Source: Ligilactobacillus hayakitensis DSM 18933 = JCM 14209
GTDB taxonomy: Bacteria; Bacillota; Bacilli; Lactobacillales; Lactobacillaceae
Length of the DNA stretch: 41,010 nucleotides
Reading direction: 5' to 3'
NCBI RefSeq assembly: GCF_000615845.1
Contig: NZ_BAML01000012.1
Location: 1 to 41,010 of the forward strand
In this document: one piece after another, positions 25,930-35,149 of the stretch
Layout of the letters: each line of letters opens with the position of its first letter
How positions within the stretch are numbered: position 1 is the stretch's first letter
The notes under the pieces: model-generated
What the model was told of the DNA's origin: nothing
Database searches by the model: none
The model's input: only the letters and a program-made list of their open reading frames with translations
Program-made: the position numbers and the translations under genes

Positions 25930-25970
25930 AAGGAAAACTGGGTAAACAATGCGATTATCCAGCCTTTTTT
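25930..25970 (+). terminator. leader terminator/attenuator before pth
   Basis: Stem CTGGGTAA (25938-25945) pairs with TTATCCAG (25955-25962), with AAGG/CCTT reinforcing below and a T-run (25965-25970). It lies between the pth promoter and the pth start, 48 bases before the ATG, where the divergent ldh cannot use it. It would end transcripts after about 50 nt unless overridden. Confidence 0.65.
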
Positions 25971-26017
25971 GCGTATTAAATTAATTTTGAAAAATTTTTG
26001 AAGGGACAAGAAAACTT

Positions 26018-26584
26018 ATGAAAATGATTGTCGGTTTAGGAAATATTGGAAAAAAATATGAAGCAACAAGACATAATGTTGGTTTTATGGTCGTGGATGA
26101 ATTTGCTAAGCAACATAATGCCACATTTGAAAACAAAGAAAAATTTAAAGGCTTCGTTGCCCAAACATTTATTGATGGGCAAAAAGTTTTAATCGTTAAG
26201 CCTACAACTTATATGAATGAATCAGGGCAATGTGTCCGTCCGTTAATGGACTATTTTGACATTGACGTTGAAGATATTATTGTTTGCTACGATGATATGG
26301 ATCTTGCAGTTGGGAAATTACGTTTACGTCAAAAAGGTTCTGCTGGCGGTCACAATGGAATTAAATCATTAATCGCGCATGTAGGCACAGATAAGTTCAA
26401 GCGTGTACGTGTCGGAATCGATCATCCACAAAAAATGTCAGTGGTTGATTGGGTGCTTTCACCATTTAAAGCCGATCAAATTGCACCTTTAAACGAAGGA
26501 ATTGATCAAGCCATTGGCGCATTAAATCATTGGATTGAAAATGATGATTTTATGAAGACAATGAATCAATTTAACAAAAAATAG
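26018..26584 (+). CDS. pth: peptidyl-tRNA hydrolase
   Basis: This 188-residue enzyme releases peptides from peptidyl-tRNA dropped by stalled ribosomes, recycling tRNA. Family marks are Asn9 in GLGNIGKKY, the catalytic His19 in TRHNVGF, KPTTYMNESG (61-70), and the acidic pair in CYDDMDL (90-96), followed by GSAGGHNGIKS. Length is typical. Start 26018 follows AAGGGACA. mfd begins eleven bases after its stop, an association widely conserved in Firmicutes. The leader upstream carries an intrinsic terminator, so expression of the whole operon may be attenuated. Confidence 0.96.
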   Translation: MKMIVGLGNIGKKYEATRHNVGFMVVDEFAKQHNATFENKEKFKGFVAQTFIDGQKVLIVKPTTYMNESGQCVRPLMDYFDIDVEDIIVCYDDMDLAVGKLRLRQKGSAGGHNGIKSLIAHVGTDKFKRVRVGIDHPQKMSVVDWVLSPFKADQIAPLNEGIDQAIGALNHWIENDDFMKTMNQFNKK

Positions 26585-26595
26585 AAGGAAAAAGT

Positions 26596-29500
26596 ATGGA
26601 ATTACAAAAGATTTTTTTAGAAGTTCCGGAAATTAAGGATTGGATTGGAAATTTAAATGAAAATGGCCGCCATTTAGTTTCAGGCTTAATGGGGTCAGCC
26701 AAAACAATGTTGTTAGCTTCAATTTTTAAAGAAAAACAAGCAACAATGGTATTGATCGAAGATGACTTATATAAAGCGCAAGCCCTTGTAAGTGATTTAA
26801 GTAATTTATTAGATGAAAATCAAGTATATTTGTTTCCTGTTGAAGACATGTTGTTAGCGCAAATGGCAACAAGTTCGCCTGAAAATCGGTCATTAAGAAT
26901 TCAAGCAATGACGGCATTAAAAGAAGAAAAGCCGGTCATTATCGTGACAACAGTTGCGGCTATTCAACGTCCTTTACCACAAGTTGAATTTTGGCAAAAA
27001 CATGTTCTTGAATTTGTTTTAGGTGATGAATTTGAGTTATCAGATTTAGAAAAAAGATTAACCGAAATGGGATATGAACGCCATAATTTAGTTGATGCGC
27101 CTGGAGATTTTGCGATTCGCGGATCAATTGTTGATATTTACCCACTTGACCAAGAAAATCCAGTGCGGATTGACTTTTTTGATGTGGAAGTTGATTCCAT
27201 GAGAACTTTTGATTTAGCCAATCAAAGAAGTATTGAAAACATTGAACATTTACGATTAACTCCAGCAACAGACTTTATTGCATCAAAAGAACAGTTACAA
27301 GTTGCAAAAGCAAACCTCCAAAAACGTTATCAACAACAAATTAAAAAGTTATCTGCTGAACAACAAAAAAATTTAGAAAATCATGTTCAACCCATGTTGG
27401 CAGATTTAGAAGCCGGCTTTATCAAGTTGGATTATTTACCATATGCAACAGAAATTTTAGAAAAGCCCGCTACAATTTTAGATTATGTGCCGGAATCTGC
27501 TTTGATTATGTTCGATGATTATCCCAATTTATTAGAAAAACAACGCGAATTAACTGCGGCCAAAGAGCAATGGTTTGAAGAAAAAATTAGTAATAATTCA
27601 TTATTAAATGACGTCGAGTTTTTACCAGAAATTAAAGATGTCGAAAAGAAAATCAAGCAATCGCGTGTCTTTTTAACACTTCTTCAAAAAGGGATGGGGA
27701 GATTAAAGTTTACTTCTTTAATTGATGTCAAGACGCGTTCAGTTCAAAAATTCTTTGGACAAATGCCACTTTTAAAAACGGAAATGAGCCGGTTTGAAAA
27801 GCAAGGACAAACAGTTGTTATCTTAGTGGGAGATAAAGAACGAATTAATAAAATCGAACAAACCTTGTTAGATTTTGATATGAATGTCATTTTAACAACC
27901 CAAAAAGATATCAAGCCTAAAGTCGCTCAATTAGTTGAAGGCTATCTGAACGAAGGCTTCGAATTTCCATTAGGGAATTTAATTTTCTTAACGGAAAATG
28001 AATTATTTGCGCATGCCAAAAGAAAACAACCCAAACGCATGACGATGAGTAATACGGAACGCTTGAAGAGTTATACCGATTTAAAAGAAGGCGATTATGT
28101 TGTTCATGAAAATCATGGGATTGGGCGTTACATGGGATTGCAAACACTTGAAGTTTCCGGCAAACACCGCGATTATCTAACTTTAATGTATCAAAACGAT
28201 GCTAAAGTTTTTATCCCAGTTGATCAACTCGATAAGGTCCAAAAATATGTGGCTTCAGAATCAAAAACCCCAAGAATCAATAAATTAGGGGGGACGGAAT
28301 GGAAGAAAACTAAGAGTCGCGTTGCAAGTAAGATTGAAGATATCGCCGATGAATTAGTAGAGCTTTATGCTAAAAGAGAAGCAGAAAAAGGCTTTGCTTT
28401 TTCAAAAGATGATGCTTATCAACGCGAATTCGAAGATGCCTTTCCATATACTGAAACTGATGATCAACTTCGCAGTACCGCAGAAATTAAAAAAGACATG
28501 GAAAAACCCAAGCCAATGGATCGTCTTTTGATTGGTGACGTTGGGTTTGGAAAGACTGAAGTGGCGCTAAGGGCGGCCTTTAAAGCAGTTCAAGATGGCA
28601 AACAAGTTGCATTTTTAGCACCAACCACTGTTTTAGCACAACAACATTACGATACAATGGCGCGCAGATTTGAAGATTTTCCCGTTGAAATTGGGATTCT
28701 TTCACGTTTCAATTCCGCAAAAGAAGTTAAACAAACGCTTGAACTTTTAAAAGACGGGAAACTTGATATTATTGTGGGAACGCACCGATTATTATCAAAA
28801 GATGTTAAATTCAATAATATTGGTTTATTGATTATTGATGAAGAACAACGCTTTGGTGTAAAACATAAAGAACGTTTGAAGGAATTAAAATCAAGCGTGG
28901 ATGTCTTAACGTTAACCGCAACACCAATTCCTAGAACTTTAAACATGTCAATGTTAGGGGTACGTGATTTATCAGTAATTGAAACCGCACCACAAAACCG
29001 CTATCCGATTCAAACGTTTGTAATTGAGAAAAATTATGCGGTGATTGCAGATGCGATTAGACGGGAAATGAAACGAGATGGGCAGGTATTTTACTTGCAT
29101 AATCGTGTAGATGATATCGAAAGTGTTGCGGCTGAATTAAATGATATGGTTCCAGAAGCTAGAATTGGATACATTCATGGGCGCATGACGGAATTACAAC
29201 TAGAGCGGATCTTAATGGAATTTATCGAAGGACAATATGATGTTTTGGTTACCACAACAATCATAGAAACTGGGGTTGATATTCCAAATGTAAATACATT
29301 GTTCGTTGATAATGCCGATAGGATGGGACTTTCACAACTTTACCAATTAAGAGGGCGAGTTGGCCGTTCTAACCGCATCGCCTACGCTTATTTCATGTAT
29401 CAACCAAACAAAGTTTTAACAGAAGTGGCCGAAAAACGCTTAGAAGCAATTAAAGATTTCACGGAATTGGGTTCTGGTTTTAAGATTGCCATGCGAGATT

Positions 29501-30114
29501 TAGCGATTCGTGGTGCGGGTAATTTACTTGGAAAGCAACAACATGGCTTTATTGATTCGGTTGGATATGACATGTATACCCAAATGCTGAACGATGCCGT
29601 TGCTAAAAAACGAGGCAAGAAAGTTCGCAAGAAGAGTAATGCTGAAATTATCCTTGATATCGAAGCTTATTTGCCAACAAGTTACATCGAAGATCCAAAG
29701 CAAAAAATTGAAATTTATAAGCGTTTACGCCAATTAGAAAATAAAGAACAATATATTGAAATTCAAGAAGATTTAATCGATCGTTTCGGAGATTATCCAG
29801 ATGAAGTAGCTAATTTACTAGAAGTTAGCGTGGTTAAAATGCAAGCAGATTTAGCTTTAGTTGATAAGATAAAACAAACTAAAGATCAAATCTTAGTTAC
29901 TTTATCAAAAGTTGCGAGCCAAAAATTATCAGCAAAACAGTTATTAAAAGCGACCGCAGCTAGCCAATATAATGCGACTGTGGGCGAAGAAAATGGGAGT
30001 TTTAAATTAAAATTGGTTATTCAACCTAAAATGGGGGATTCAGAGATCTTAATTGAATTACAAAAATTATTAGCGGTTTTAGCTGAGGAAATGGATGAAA
30101 ATAATGAAAAATAA
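26596..30114 (+). CDS. mfd: transcription-repair coupling factor
   Basis: This 1172-residue ATP-driven DNA translocase removes RNA polymerase stalled at lesions and recruits UvrA. N-terminal UvrB-like module (about 1-330, with GSAKTMLLASIF and EDMLLAQMATSSPENR), RNA-polymerase-interacting domain (about 490-560, GDYVVHENHGIGRYMGL), superfamily-2 helicase core with Walker A GDVGFGKTE near 647, DEEQ near 748, LTATPIPRTL, and the second RecA lobe (ETGVDIPNVNT, QLRGRVGRSNR), then the TRG motif and the C-terminal autoinhibitory domain. Length is normal. It is second in the pth operon, after AGAAGGA, and overlaps the flippase gene by 20 bases. Confidence 0.97.
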   Translation: MELQKIFLEVPEIKDWIGNLNENGRHLVSGLMGSAKTMLLASIFKEKQATMVLIEDDLYKAQALVSDLSNLLDENQVYLFPVEDMLLAQMATSSPENRSLRIQAMTALKEEKPVIIVTTVAAIQRPLPQVEFWQKHVLEFVLGDEFELSDLEKRLTEMGYERHNLVDAPGDFAIRGSIVDIYPLDQENPVRIDFFDVEVDSMRTFDLANQRSIENIEHLRLTPATDFIASKEQLQVAKANLQKRYQQQIKKLSAEQQKNLENHVQPMLADLEAGFIKLDYLPYATEILEKPATILDYVPESALIMFDDYPNLLEKQRELTAAKEQWFEEKISNNSLLNDVEFLPEIKDVEKKIKQSRVFLTLLQKGMGRLKFTSLIDVKTRSVQKFFGQMPLLKTEMSRFEKQGQTVVILVGDKERINKIEQTLLDFDMNVILTTQKDIKPKVAQLVEGYLNEGFEFPLGNLIFLTENELFAHAKRKQPKRMTMSNTERLKSYTDLKEGDYVVHENHGIGRYMGLQTLEVSGKHRDYLTLMYQNDAKVFIPVDQLDKVQKYVASESKTPRINKLGGTEWKKTKSRVASKIEDIADELVELYAKREAEKGFAFSKDDAYQREFEDAFPYTETDDQLRSTAEIKKDMEKPKPMDRLLIGDVGFGKTEVALRAAFKAVQDGKQVAFLAPTTVLAQQHYDTMARRFEDFPVEIGILSRFNSAKEVKQTLELLKDGKLDIIVGTHRLLSKDVKFNNIGLLIIDEEQRFGVKHKERLKELKSSVDVLTLTATPIPRTLNMSMLGVRDLSVIETAPQNRYPIQTFVIEKNYAVIADAIRREMKRDGQVFYLHNRVDDIESVAAELNDMVPEARIGYIHGRMTELQLERILMEFIEGQYDVLVTTTIIETGVDIPNVNTLFVDNADRMGLSQLYQLRGRVGRSNRIAYAYFMYQPNKVLTEVAEKRLEAIKDFTELGSGFKIAMRDLAIRGAGNLLGKQQHGFIDSVGYDMYTQMLNDAVAKKRGKKVRKKSNAEIILDIEAYLPTSYIEDPKQKIEIYKRLRQLENKEQYIEIQEDLIDRFGDYPDEVANLLEVSVVKMQADLALVDKIKQTKDQILVTLSKVASQKLSAKQLLKATAASQYNATVGEENGSFKLKLVIQPKMGDSEILIELQKLLAVLAEEMDENNEK

Positions 30115-31666
30115 CGCGTATAACATGATGCAAGGAGCAGTTGTTTTATCAGTGGCCGCTTTGGTTGCTAAAATTTTAAGCGCAACCTACCGGATTCCCT
30201 TAGAAAATTTAGTTGGTAATGAAGGTTTTTATGTTTATCAACAAATTTATCCGCTTTATGGTATTGGGATGACCTTTGCTTTGAGTGGTTTTCCCATTTT
30301 TATTTCTAAGATAATTGCTGAACAAGAATCTAAAGAACAAAAGTTAGCCATATCTAAACAACTTTTTTTAATATTGGCGTTTTTTTCAGTGCTAATTTTT
30401 GGAGGATTACAGTTATCAGCAAGTTTTCTAGCAACCTTAATGGGAGATAAACAATTAGATGCGCTAATAAAAAGTGTGGCATGGATGTTTTTATTGATGC
30501 CATTTTTATCTGTAAGTCGCGGTTATTACCAAGGCAATCTCCAAATGGTGCCTACCGCAATCTCACAAGTCCTTGAACAAATCGTCCGAGTGTTTGTCAT
30601 TATTATGGTGGCGATAATGGCGGTCACATATCACTGGTCGGTTTATAAAATGGGAACGCTAGCGATGACGAGTTCTTTTTTAGGCGGATTAGCAGCAGTT
30701 ATTTATCTAGGGAAATTTTTCATGCAGTTAAATAAGCCAAAAATTAAAAGTGTTGTTAAGTACCGCATTTTAATTCAGCGGCTTTTAACTGAAGGAATGA
30801 TGCTTTGCTTTTTTGTTTCGTTAATGATTTTAATGCAGCTGATTGATTCGTTTACGATTAAAAATGGCCTGCAAAGTTATGGCTTATCTGAAACCGTCGC
30901 TAAGAATTTAAAAGGAACTTATGATCGTGCTCAACCGCTTGTCCAGTTAGGTTTAGTGATTGGAGTGAGTTTTGCTTCGTCACTATTGCCAAGTTTAACG
31001 CAGGCTTTGGAACAAAATAAGCAGCATGATTTTAAGCAAAAAGCGAAGATGGTAATGAAGGTAAGCTTAGGAATCGGAAGCGCGGCAACTATTGGAATGG
31101 TGGCTTTGATGCCGCAAATCAACCATTTATTGTTTGGAAGTCGAGCTTTGAGTGAGGTGATTGCAATTTATGTGTTAAGTGTGATTTTTATGACAATTAT
31201 CAATACCTACAGCTCGATGTTACAAAGTTTAAAGGAATTTAAAGTTTTGTTGTGGGCCTTATTTATCGGTTTAGTAAGCAAATATTGCTTGAATGTAATC
31301 GGTTTGCATTTCTTGGGGATTATCGCCGCAAGTGAAGCGACCGTTTTGAGTTTATTTTTTGCAGTAATATATTTGATGAAGGCTAGTTCGATTGCAGTCA
31401 AAGATTTAATCGGTGAAGAGCGTTTTTTAAGTAAGTTAATCATCAGTTGTGGCTTAATGTTTGTGGTAACAAAAATGATGGCGAACATAATTGAAATGGT
31501 AATTAATCCAGGCCGCTTACAAAGCGGAGTAGTGTTATTGTTAGCTATTCCCATTGGGGCAGGGGTTTTTGTTTATATGGCTTTGAAATTAAAAATTTTT
31601 ACGCCGCTAGAAATTTCTAACATGCCAGGAGGCAAAAAAATTCTAAAGATAGTCAATAATTTATAG
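30095..31666 (+). CDS. polysaccharide/lipid-II flippase-like MOP-superfamily protein
   Basis: This 523-residue protein has about fourteen membrane helices. It begins with NAYNMMQGAVVLSVAALVAKILSAxYRIPL, typical of the SpoVB/YtgP/MurJ branch of the multidrug/oligosaccharidyl-lipid/polysaccharide exporters, and includes PIFISKIIAEQES, SVSRGYYQGNLQMVPTAISQV and the GLVIGVSFASSLLPSL segment. Members in this position flip lipid-linked wall precursors or are called polysaccharide-biosynthesis proteins; which lipid is not deducible. The preferred start at 30095 has GAGGAA upstream and overlaps mfd by 20 bases, suggesting coupling; an alternative ATG is at 30104. No terminator is obvious before the rqcP promoter. 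Confidence 0.9.
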   Translation: MKIMKNNAYNMMQGAVVLSVAALVAKILSATYRIPLENLVGNEGFYVYQQIYPLYGIGMTFALSGFPIFISKIIAEQESKEQKLAISKQLFLILAFFSVLIFGGLQLSASFLATLMGDKQLDALIKSVAWMFLLMPFLSVSRGYYQGNLQMVPTAISQVLEQIVRVFVIIMVAIMAVTYHWSVYKMGTLAMTSSFLGGLAAVIYLGKFFMQLNKPKIKSVVKYRILIQRLLTEGMMLCFFVSLMILMQLIDSFTIKNGLQSYGLSETVAKNLKGTYDRAQPLVQLGLVIGVSFASSLLPSLTQALEQNKQHDFKQKAKMVMKVSLGIGSAATIGMVALMPQINHLLFGSRALSEVIAIYVLSVIFMTIINTYSSMLQSLKEFKVLLWALFIGLVSKYCLNVIGLHFLGIIAASEATVLSLFFAVIYLMKASSIAVKDLIGEERFLSKLIISCGLMFVVTKMMANIIEMVINPGRLQSGVVLLLAIPIGAGVFVYMALKLKIFTPLEISNMPGGKKILKIVNNL

Positions 31667-31710
31667 AAAATATTAAGATTAAAGCTATTTTAAATCCGTC
31701 GTAAGCAAGG

Positions 31711-31716
31711 TATAAT
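31711..31716 (+). promoter_or_regulatory. -10 element before rqcP
   Basis: A perfect TATAAT with a weak TTTTAA at 31688-31693 (17-base spacer) lies about 34 bases upstream of the rqcP start. Confidence 0.45.
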
Positions 31717-31749
31717 AATGAATAGATTAAATAGGGATGAGTGAATTAA

Positions 31750-32019
31750 ATGAGATTAGATAAATATTTAAAAATTTCACGCATTATCAAACGTCGTAGT
31801 GTAGCCAAAGATATCTCTGATCAAGGTCGGATTTCAGTCAACGGTAAAGTTGCTAAATCAAGTACGAATGTTAGCATTGGCGACGAGTTGGTAATTAATT
31901 TTGGAAACAAGACCTTAACCGTTAAAGTCTTGGATATTAAAGATACAACGAAGAAAAATGAAGCCCAAGATTTATTTGAAGTGATTGCAGAAGAATACAA
32001 AGAAGATTTTGCAATCTAA
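31750..32019 (+). CDS. rqcP: S4-domain RNA-binding protein RqcP (YabO/Hsp15-like)
   Basis: This 89-residue protein is an S4 domain ([21 protein letters not shown] ... [22 protein letters not shown]) with a short acidic C-terminus. RqcP works with RqcH on stalled 50S-peptidyl-tRNA complexes to add C-terminal alanine tails for degradation. Identity rests on domain, size and its place before divIC, which matches yabO in Bacillus subtilis. Together with pth upstream it forms a local set for rescuing blocked translation. The ribosome-binding site is weak (AGGGATGA, 11 bases before the ATG). Confidence 0.9.
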   Translation: MRLDKYLKISRIIKRRSVAKDISDQGRISVNGKVAKSSTNVSIGDELVINFGNKTLTVKVLDIKDTTKKNEAQDLFEVIAEEYKEDFAI

Positions 32020-32041
32020 AGTATCAAATCAATAAATTTTT

Positions 32042-32049
32042 GCTATAAT
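32042..32049 (+). promoter_or_regulatory. extended -10 promoter of divIC
   Basis: TG-C-TATAAT with no consensus -35 at 17 bases. divIC start is about 38 bases downstream. Confidence 0.55.
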
Positions 32050-32086
32050 TAAAACGTTTAACACACGTCGGAAAGGAGAACAATTG

Positions 32087-32509
32087 GTGAGGCCACAACG
32101 AGATAGTAAGATTAAGATTTTAGATAATGAATATTTCAGAAGTCAACAATCTAAGCAAAAAGAACTTAAAAATCAACAACGTGCTATCCAAAATTATCGT
32201 TTTGGACGGAAGGCATTACTTACGATTGTGGTGATTATAACCTTAGTTTCAATTTTAAAAATGGTTACTAATTATCGACAAACAGTTGTTTTGAAACGAC
32301 AAATTGCTCAGCAAGAAAAACGTTTAGAAAATAAAAAAGATCGCCAAAAAGATTTAAAAGAGCAAGTTAAACAATTAAATAATCTGGATTATATTGAAAA
32401 GGTCATTCGTGATAAGTACTCTTATTCGAAAAAAGGTGAAATAATTTATAATTTACCGACCGATGCATTAAAAAAAGATAATCAAATTAGCACATATACT
32501 AATAATTAA
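32087..32509 (+). CDS. divIC: septum formation initiator DivIC
   Basis: This 140-residue bitopic division protein has a basic cytosolic N-terminus (about 1-42), one helix near 44-64 (ALLTIVVIITLVSILKMV) and an extracellular coiled coil (VVLKRQIAQQEKRLENKKDR ... LKEQVKQLNN) ending in the conserved DYIEKVIRDKYSYSKKGEIIYNLP. It forms a trimer with DivIB and FtsL to activate septal wall synthesis. The start is non-ATG: GTG at 32087 is eight bases after AGGAG; TTG at 32084 directly before is the alternative. It is third in the conserved rqcP-divIC-S1-tilS order, with its own extended -10. Confidence 0.93.
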   Translation: MRPQRDSKIKILDNEYFRSQQSKQKELKNQQRAIQNYRFGRKALLTIVVIITLVSILKMVTNYRQTVVLKRQIAQQEKRLENKKDRQKDLKEQVKQLNNLDYIEKVIRDKYSYSKKGEIIYNLPTDALKKDNQISTYTNN

Positions 32510-32553
32510 TTAAATAAAAATTATAAAGAATGGTATAAATATTAAGATGTGCG

Positions 32554-32562
32554 TGATATACT
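32554..32562 (+). promoter_or_regulatory. extended -10 before the S1-domain gene
   Basis: TG-A-TATACT (32554-32562) lies 36 bases before the start at 32598, and AGGAGG at 32580-32585 is the ribosome-binding site. Confidence 0.5.
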
Positions 32563-32597
32563 GAATGGTAGATGAATCAAGGAGGATATTACTTTTT

Positions 32598-33089
32598 ATG
32601 TCTATTGAAGTAGGGGCAAAACTTCCCGGAAAGATTTCTGGAATTACAAATTTCGGAGCATTTGTTGACTTAGGAGATAAGCAAAATGGTTTAGTTCATA
32701 TTAGTGAAGTTTCAAATGGCTTCGTTAAAGATATTAATGATGTTTTATCAGTGGGAGATGAAGTGCAAGTTAAAGTACTTTCAGTTGGTGACGATGGTAA
32801 GGTAGCTTTATCAATTAAGCAAGCTTCAGAAAAACCACAACGTCAAAGTCGTCCACGCAACCAAGATAACCAAGAAAATGGTCGTTTTAAAAAAGATGGT
32901 TTTAAAGGCGGTAATAAGGGGCACAACAAGTCGAATGGTGGCTCATTTAAACCTAAGCATGACGACAATAAGAAAAAAGATTTTGATTCTTTATTAGCAG
33001 GATTCTTGAAGGAAAGTGATGAACGCTTAACTTCCTTGAAACGTAATACAGAAGGAAAACGTGGCGGCCGCGGCGGACGCCGTAGTTAA
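32598..33089 (+). CDS. S1-domain RNA-binding protein (YabR/GSP13-like)
   Basis: This 163-residue protein has an N-terminal S1 OB-fold (residues 1-72: VGAKLPGKISGITNFGAFVDL, GLVHISEVSNGFVKD, VGDEVQVKVLSV, KVALSIKQA). A disordered basic Arg/Gly/Lys/Asn-rich tail includes a DFDSLLAGFLKESDERLTSLKR helix and ends with GGRGGRR. S1 proteins in this position bind RNA or ribosomes (YabR, general stress protein 13); Streptococcus CvfD is a related regulator. Start at 32598 follows AGGAGG with a 12-base spacer; an earlier in-frame ATG at 32565 is upstream of that site and lies at the promoter. A terminator follows, before tilS. Confidence 0.88.
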   Translation: MSIEVGAKLPGKISGITNFGAFVDLGDKQNGLVHISEVSNGFVKDINDVLSVGDEVQVKVLSVGDDGKVALSIKQASEKPQRQSRPRNQDNQENGRFKKDGFKGGNKGHNKSNGGSFKPKHDDNKKKDFDSLLAGFLKESDERLTSLKRNTEGKRGGRGGRRS

Positions 33090-33095
33090 AAAGAT

Positions 33096-33134
33096 AACGA
33101 GACACTGTACTTGAAGTATGGCGTCTCGTTTTTT
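33096..33134 (+). terminator. intrinsic terminator after the S1-domain gene
   Basis: Stem AACGAGAC (33096-33103) pairs with GTCTCGTT (33123-33130), with an inner GTAC/GTAT stem and a T-run. tilS starts 18 bases after it, so tilS needs either read-through or a promoter I cannot see. Confidence 0.8.
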
Positions 33135-33151
33135 GTATCGAGGTACTAGTT

Positions 33152-34501
33152 ATGGTCAAAAAGTTAGAATTAAAATTTAAGGCAGAATTAAAGAAGTTAG
33201 CGCTCCAACAAAAAAAACTAGTGATTGGGGTTTCAACTGGGGTTGATTCCATGGTTTTGTTAACGTTATTGGAGAAATTTCAAGCACAATATCAATATCA
33301 AATTATCGTTGCTTATATTGATCATCAATTGCGAAGCCAAAGTCAAAAAGAAACGGCCTTCATTAAAGCTTATTGCCAAAACCATAAGTTAACGCTAGAA
33401 ACATTTACTTGGAATCAAGGCGACCATCCTAAAAATGGGATTGAAGCGGCCGCTAGAAAAGTTAGATATGATTTTTTTGCGCAAGTCTTAGACAAATACC
33501 ATGCGCAATATCTTCTAACGGCCCATCATGGTGACGATCAAGTAGAAACTTTCTTAATGAAGCTAACGCGTGGCGGTGATATTAGCCAACTTGAAGCTTT
33601 GAAATTTCAAAGAGACTTTAAAAATAGCAAATTAATTCGTTTATTGCTGCCATTTTCTAAAACAGAAATCTATGATTACGCGCAAAAAAAGCAAATTAAA
33701 TACTTTGAAGATGAGACAAATCAAACGGATGAATATTTTAGAAATCGCCTCCGCCATATGGTAATTCCGCAGTTAAAACAAGAACAAGAACAACTGCAAG
33801 AACATGTGCAACATTATATCGAACAAATTGATACGATGGTCTCAATTATTGATGAACAAGCTACTCAAAAAGTTGAGGACCTACAAATTAAGCCCCATCA
33901 ATATCGCAAAGATGACTTTTTAAAATTAGATGAGCGGTGGCAAGATTTGGTGTTGCGGGCGATTTTCAAAAAAGAATCCCTTGAATTAAAGCAAAGTAAA
34001 TTAACGCTTGTCAAAAAAGTATTACAAATGAAGCAAAAACCTCAAGGTGAAATTGATATTCAAAAAAATATTAAATTTTATCAAGAATATTCAGTTTTTG
34101 GTTTCACAAATACCACAAAAAAAGTTAATATAAAACAAGAGGTAATTTCACTTACCGTTGATAAATGGCAAAAAGTTGCGCACGGAAAAATTGGATATTT
34201 TTCAGATATCAAACATTTGCAACCTGATGATGAATATCTTGCGTTTGAAAAACCAGTGCAGTTAAAATTACGCCATCGAATGCCAGGTGATAAGATACGA
34301 TTTTCATTTGGAACAAAGAAACTAAAAAAAATGTTGATTGATGAAAAAATTCCCCAAAATCTCCGAGAACAAAGTTGGGTTGTTGCCAATGAAAGTAACG
34401 AAATCCTGTGGGTCTTAGGAATAAAGAAGACAGATTTGTCACACTTTAATCTTAATGATAAAATGCAATACATACTCATTTATCGAAAAAATAAAAATTA
34501 A
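33152..34501 (+). CDS. tilS: tRNA(Ile)-lysidine synthetase
   Basis: This 449-residue ATP-dependent enzyme converts C34 of the CAU-anticodon isoleucine tRNA to lysidine, switching its codon from AUG to AUA. The PP-loop is VSTGVDSM (28-34), with Thr where SGG-xDS is the general form; I recall the same STGVDS variant in other lactobacilli. [18 protein letters not shown] carries conserved metal and ATP contacts. The C-terminal half contains the tRNA-binding [11 protein letters not shown] and [13 protein letters not shown]. Length is normal. It starts after GAGGTAC, and hpt begins 16 bases after its stop, the usual tilS-hpt-ftsH order. Confidence 0.95.
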   Translation: MVKKLELKFKAELKKLALQQKKLVIGVSTGVDSMVLLTLLEKFQAQYQYQIIVAYIDHQLRSQSQKETAFIKAYCQNHKLTLETFTWNQGDHPKNGIEAAARKVRYDFFAQVLDKYHAQYLLTAHHGDDQVETFLMKLTRGGDISQLEALKFQRDFKNSKLIRLLLPFSKTEIYDYAQKKQIKYFEDETNQTDEYFRNRLRHMVIPQLKQEQEQLQEHVQHYIEQIDTMVSIIDEQATQKVEDLQIKPHQYRKDDFLKLDERWQDLVLRAIFKKESLELKQSKLTLVKKVLQMKQKPQGEIDIQKNIKFYQEYSVFGFTNTTKKVNIKQEVISLTVDKWQKVAHGKIGYFSDIKHLQPDDEYLAFEKPVQLKLRHRMPGDKIRFSFGTKKLKKMLIDEKIPQNLREQSWVVANESNEILWVLGIKKTDLSHFNLNDKMQYILIYRKNKN

Positions 34502-34517
34502 GAAAAGAGGTAAAAAA

Positions 34518-35063
34518 ATGAATAACGATATCAAGTCAGTGCTTTATAGTGAAGAAGCAATTCGTGAAATGACAACAAAATTAGGTAAGCAAATTACTGA
34601 AGATTATAAGGATAAAAAGCCTTTGGTAGTCTGCATCTTAACGGGAGCAGTTTTATTTATGACTGATCTTGTAAGAGAAATTGATACATATTTAGAAATG
34701 GACTTTATGGACGTTTCAAGTTATGGTGATGGGACCGTTTCAACTGGAGACGTTAAAATCATCAAAGATTTAGACAAATCAGTTAAGGGCCGTGATGTTT
34801 TAATTGTTGAAGATATTATTGATACTGGTAAAACATTACAACGAATTACAGAAATCCTTTCAATGAGAGAAGCAAACTCAATTAAAGTATGTACTTTATT
34901 TGATAAGCCAGCTCGTCGTACAGAAGGTGATATTAAAGCTGATTACGTTGGTTTTGAAGTGCCAAATGAATTTATCGTTGGTTATGGTTTAGATTACGCT
35001 GGTGTCTATCGCAACTTGCCATACGTGGGAGTATTAAAACCAGAAGTTTACGAAAATAATTAA
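34518..35063 (+). CDS. hpt: hypoxanthine(-guanine) phosphoribosyltransferase
   Basis: This 181-residue purine salvage enzyme joins hypoxanthine or guanine to PRPP, giving IMP or GMP. The PRPP loop is [10 protein letters not shown] (97-106). The [14 protein letters not shown] segment and [11 protein letters not shown] flexible loop are in order, and [23 protein letters not shown] closes the protein. Start 34518 follows AGAGGT; the longer frame at 34455 is inside tilS and would add 21 residues unlike the family. It is probably cotranscribed with tilS; ftsH has its own promoter 15 bases after the hpt stop. In B. subtilis HprT and TilS together activate ftsH transcription; whether that holds here is untested. 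Confidence 0.95.
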   Translation: MNNDIKSVLYSEEAIREMTTKLGKQITEDYKDKKPLVVCILTGAVLFMTDLVREIDTYLEMDFMDVSSYGDGTVSTGDVKIIKDLDKSVKGRDVLIVEDIIDTGKTLQRITEILSMREANSIKVCTLFDKPARRTEGDIKADYVGFEVPNEFIVGYGLDYAGVYRNLPYVGVLKPEVYENN

Positions 35064-35075
35064 GATAGTCAATAA

Positions 35076-35104
35076 TGGTCAAAATTAAGCTTTTGTGCTA
35101 TTAT
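35076..35104 (+). promoter_or_regulatory. ftsH promoter
   Basis: TGGTCA (35076-35081), a 17-base spacer and extended -10 TG-C-TATTAT (TATTAT at 35099-35104). The ribosome-binding site GGGAGG follows before the ATG at 35150. Confidence 0.6.
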
Positions 35105-35149
35105 TAGTACTTATATAGTCTTTATAAATAATGAACTGGGAGGTATCCT

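Noticed and set aside
28152-28310. Possible frameshift at the six-G run in mfd
   Set aside because: The reading frame continues without interruption through the RNA-polymerase-interacting and helicase domains.
33229-33249. TilS STGVDS as a damaged PP-loop
   Set aside because: The serine, second glycine and aspartate that form the loop are kept, and I recall the same variant in other lactobacillar TilS proteins, so it is likely functional.
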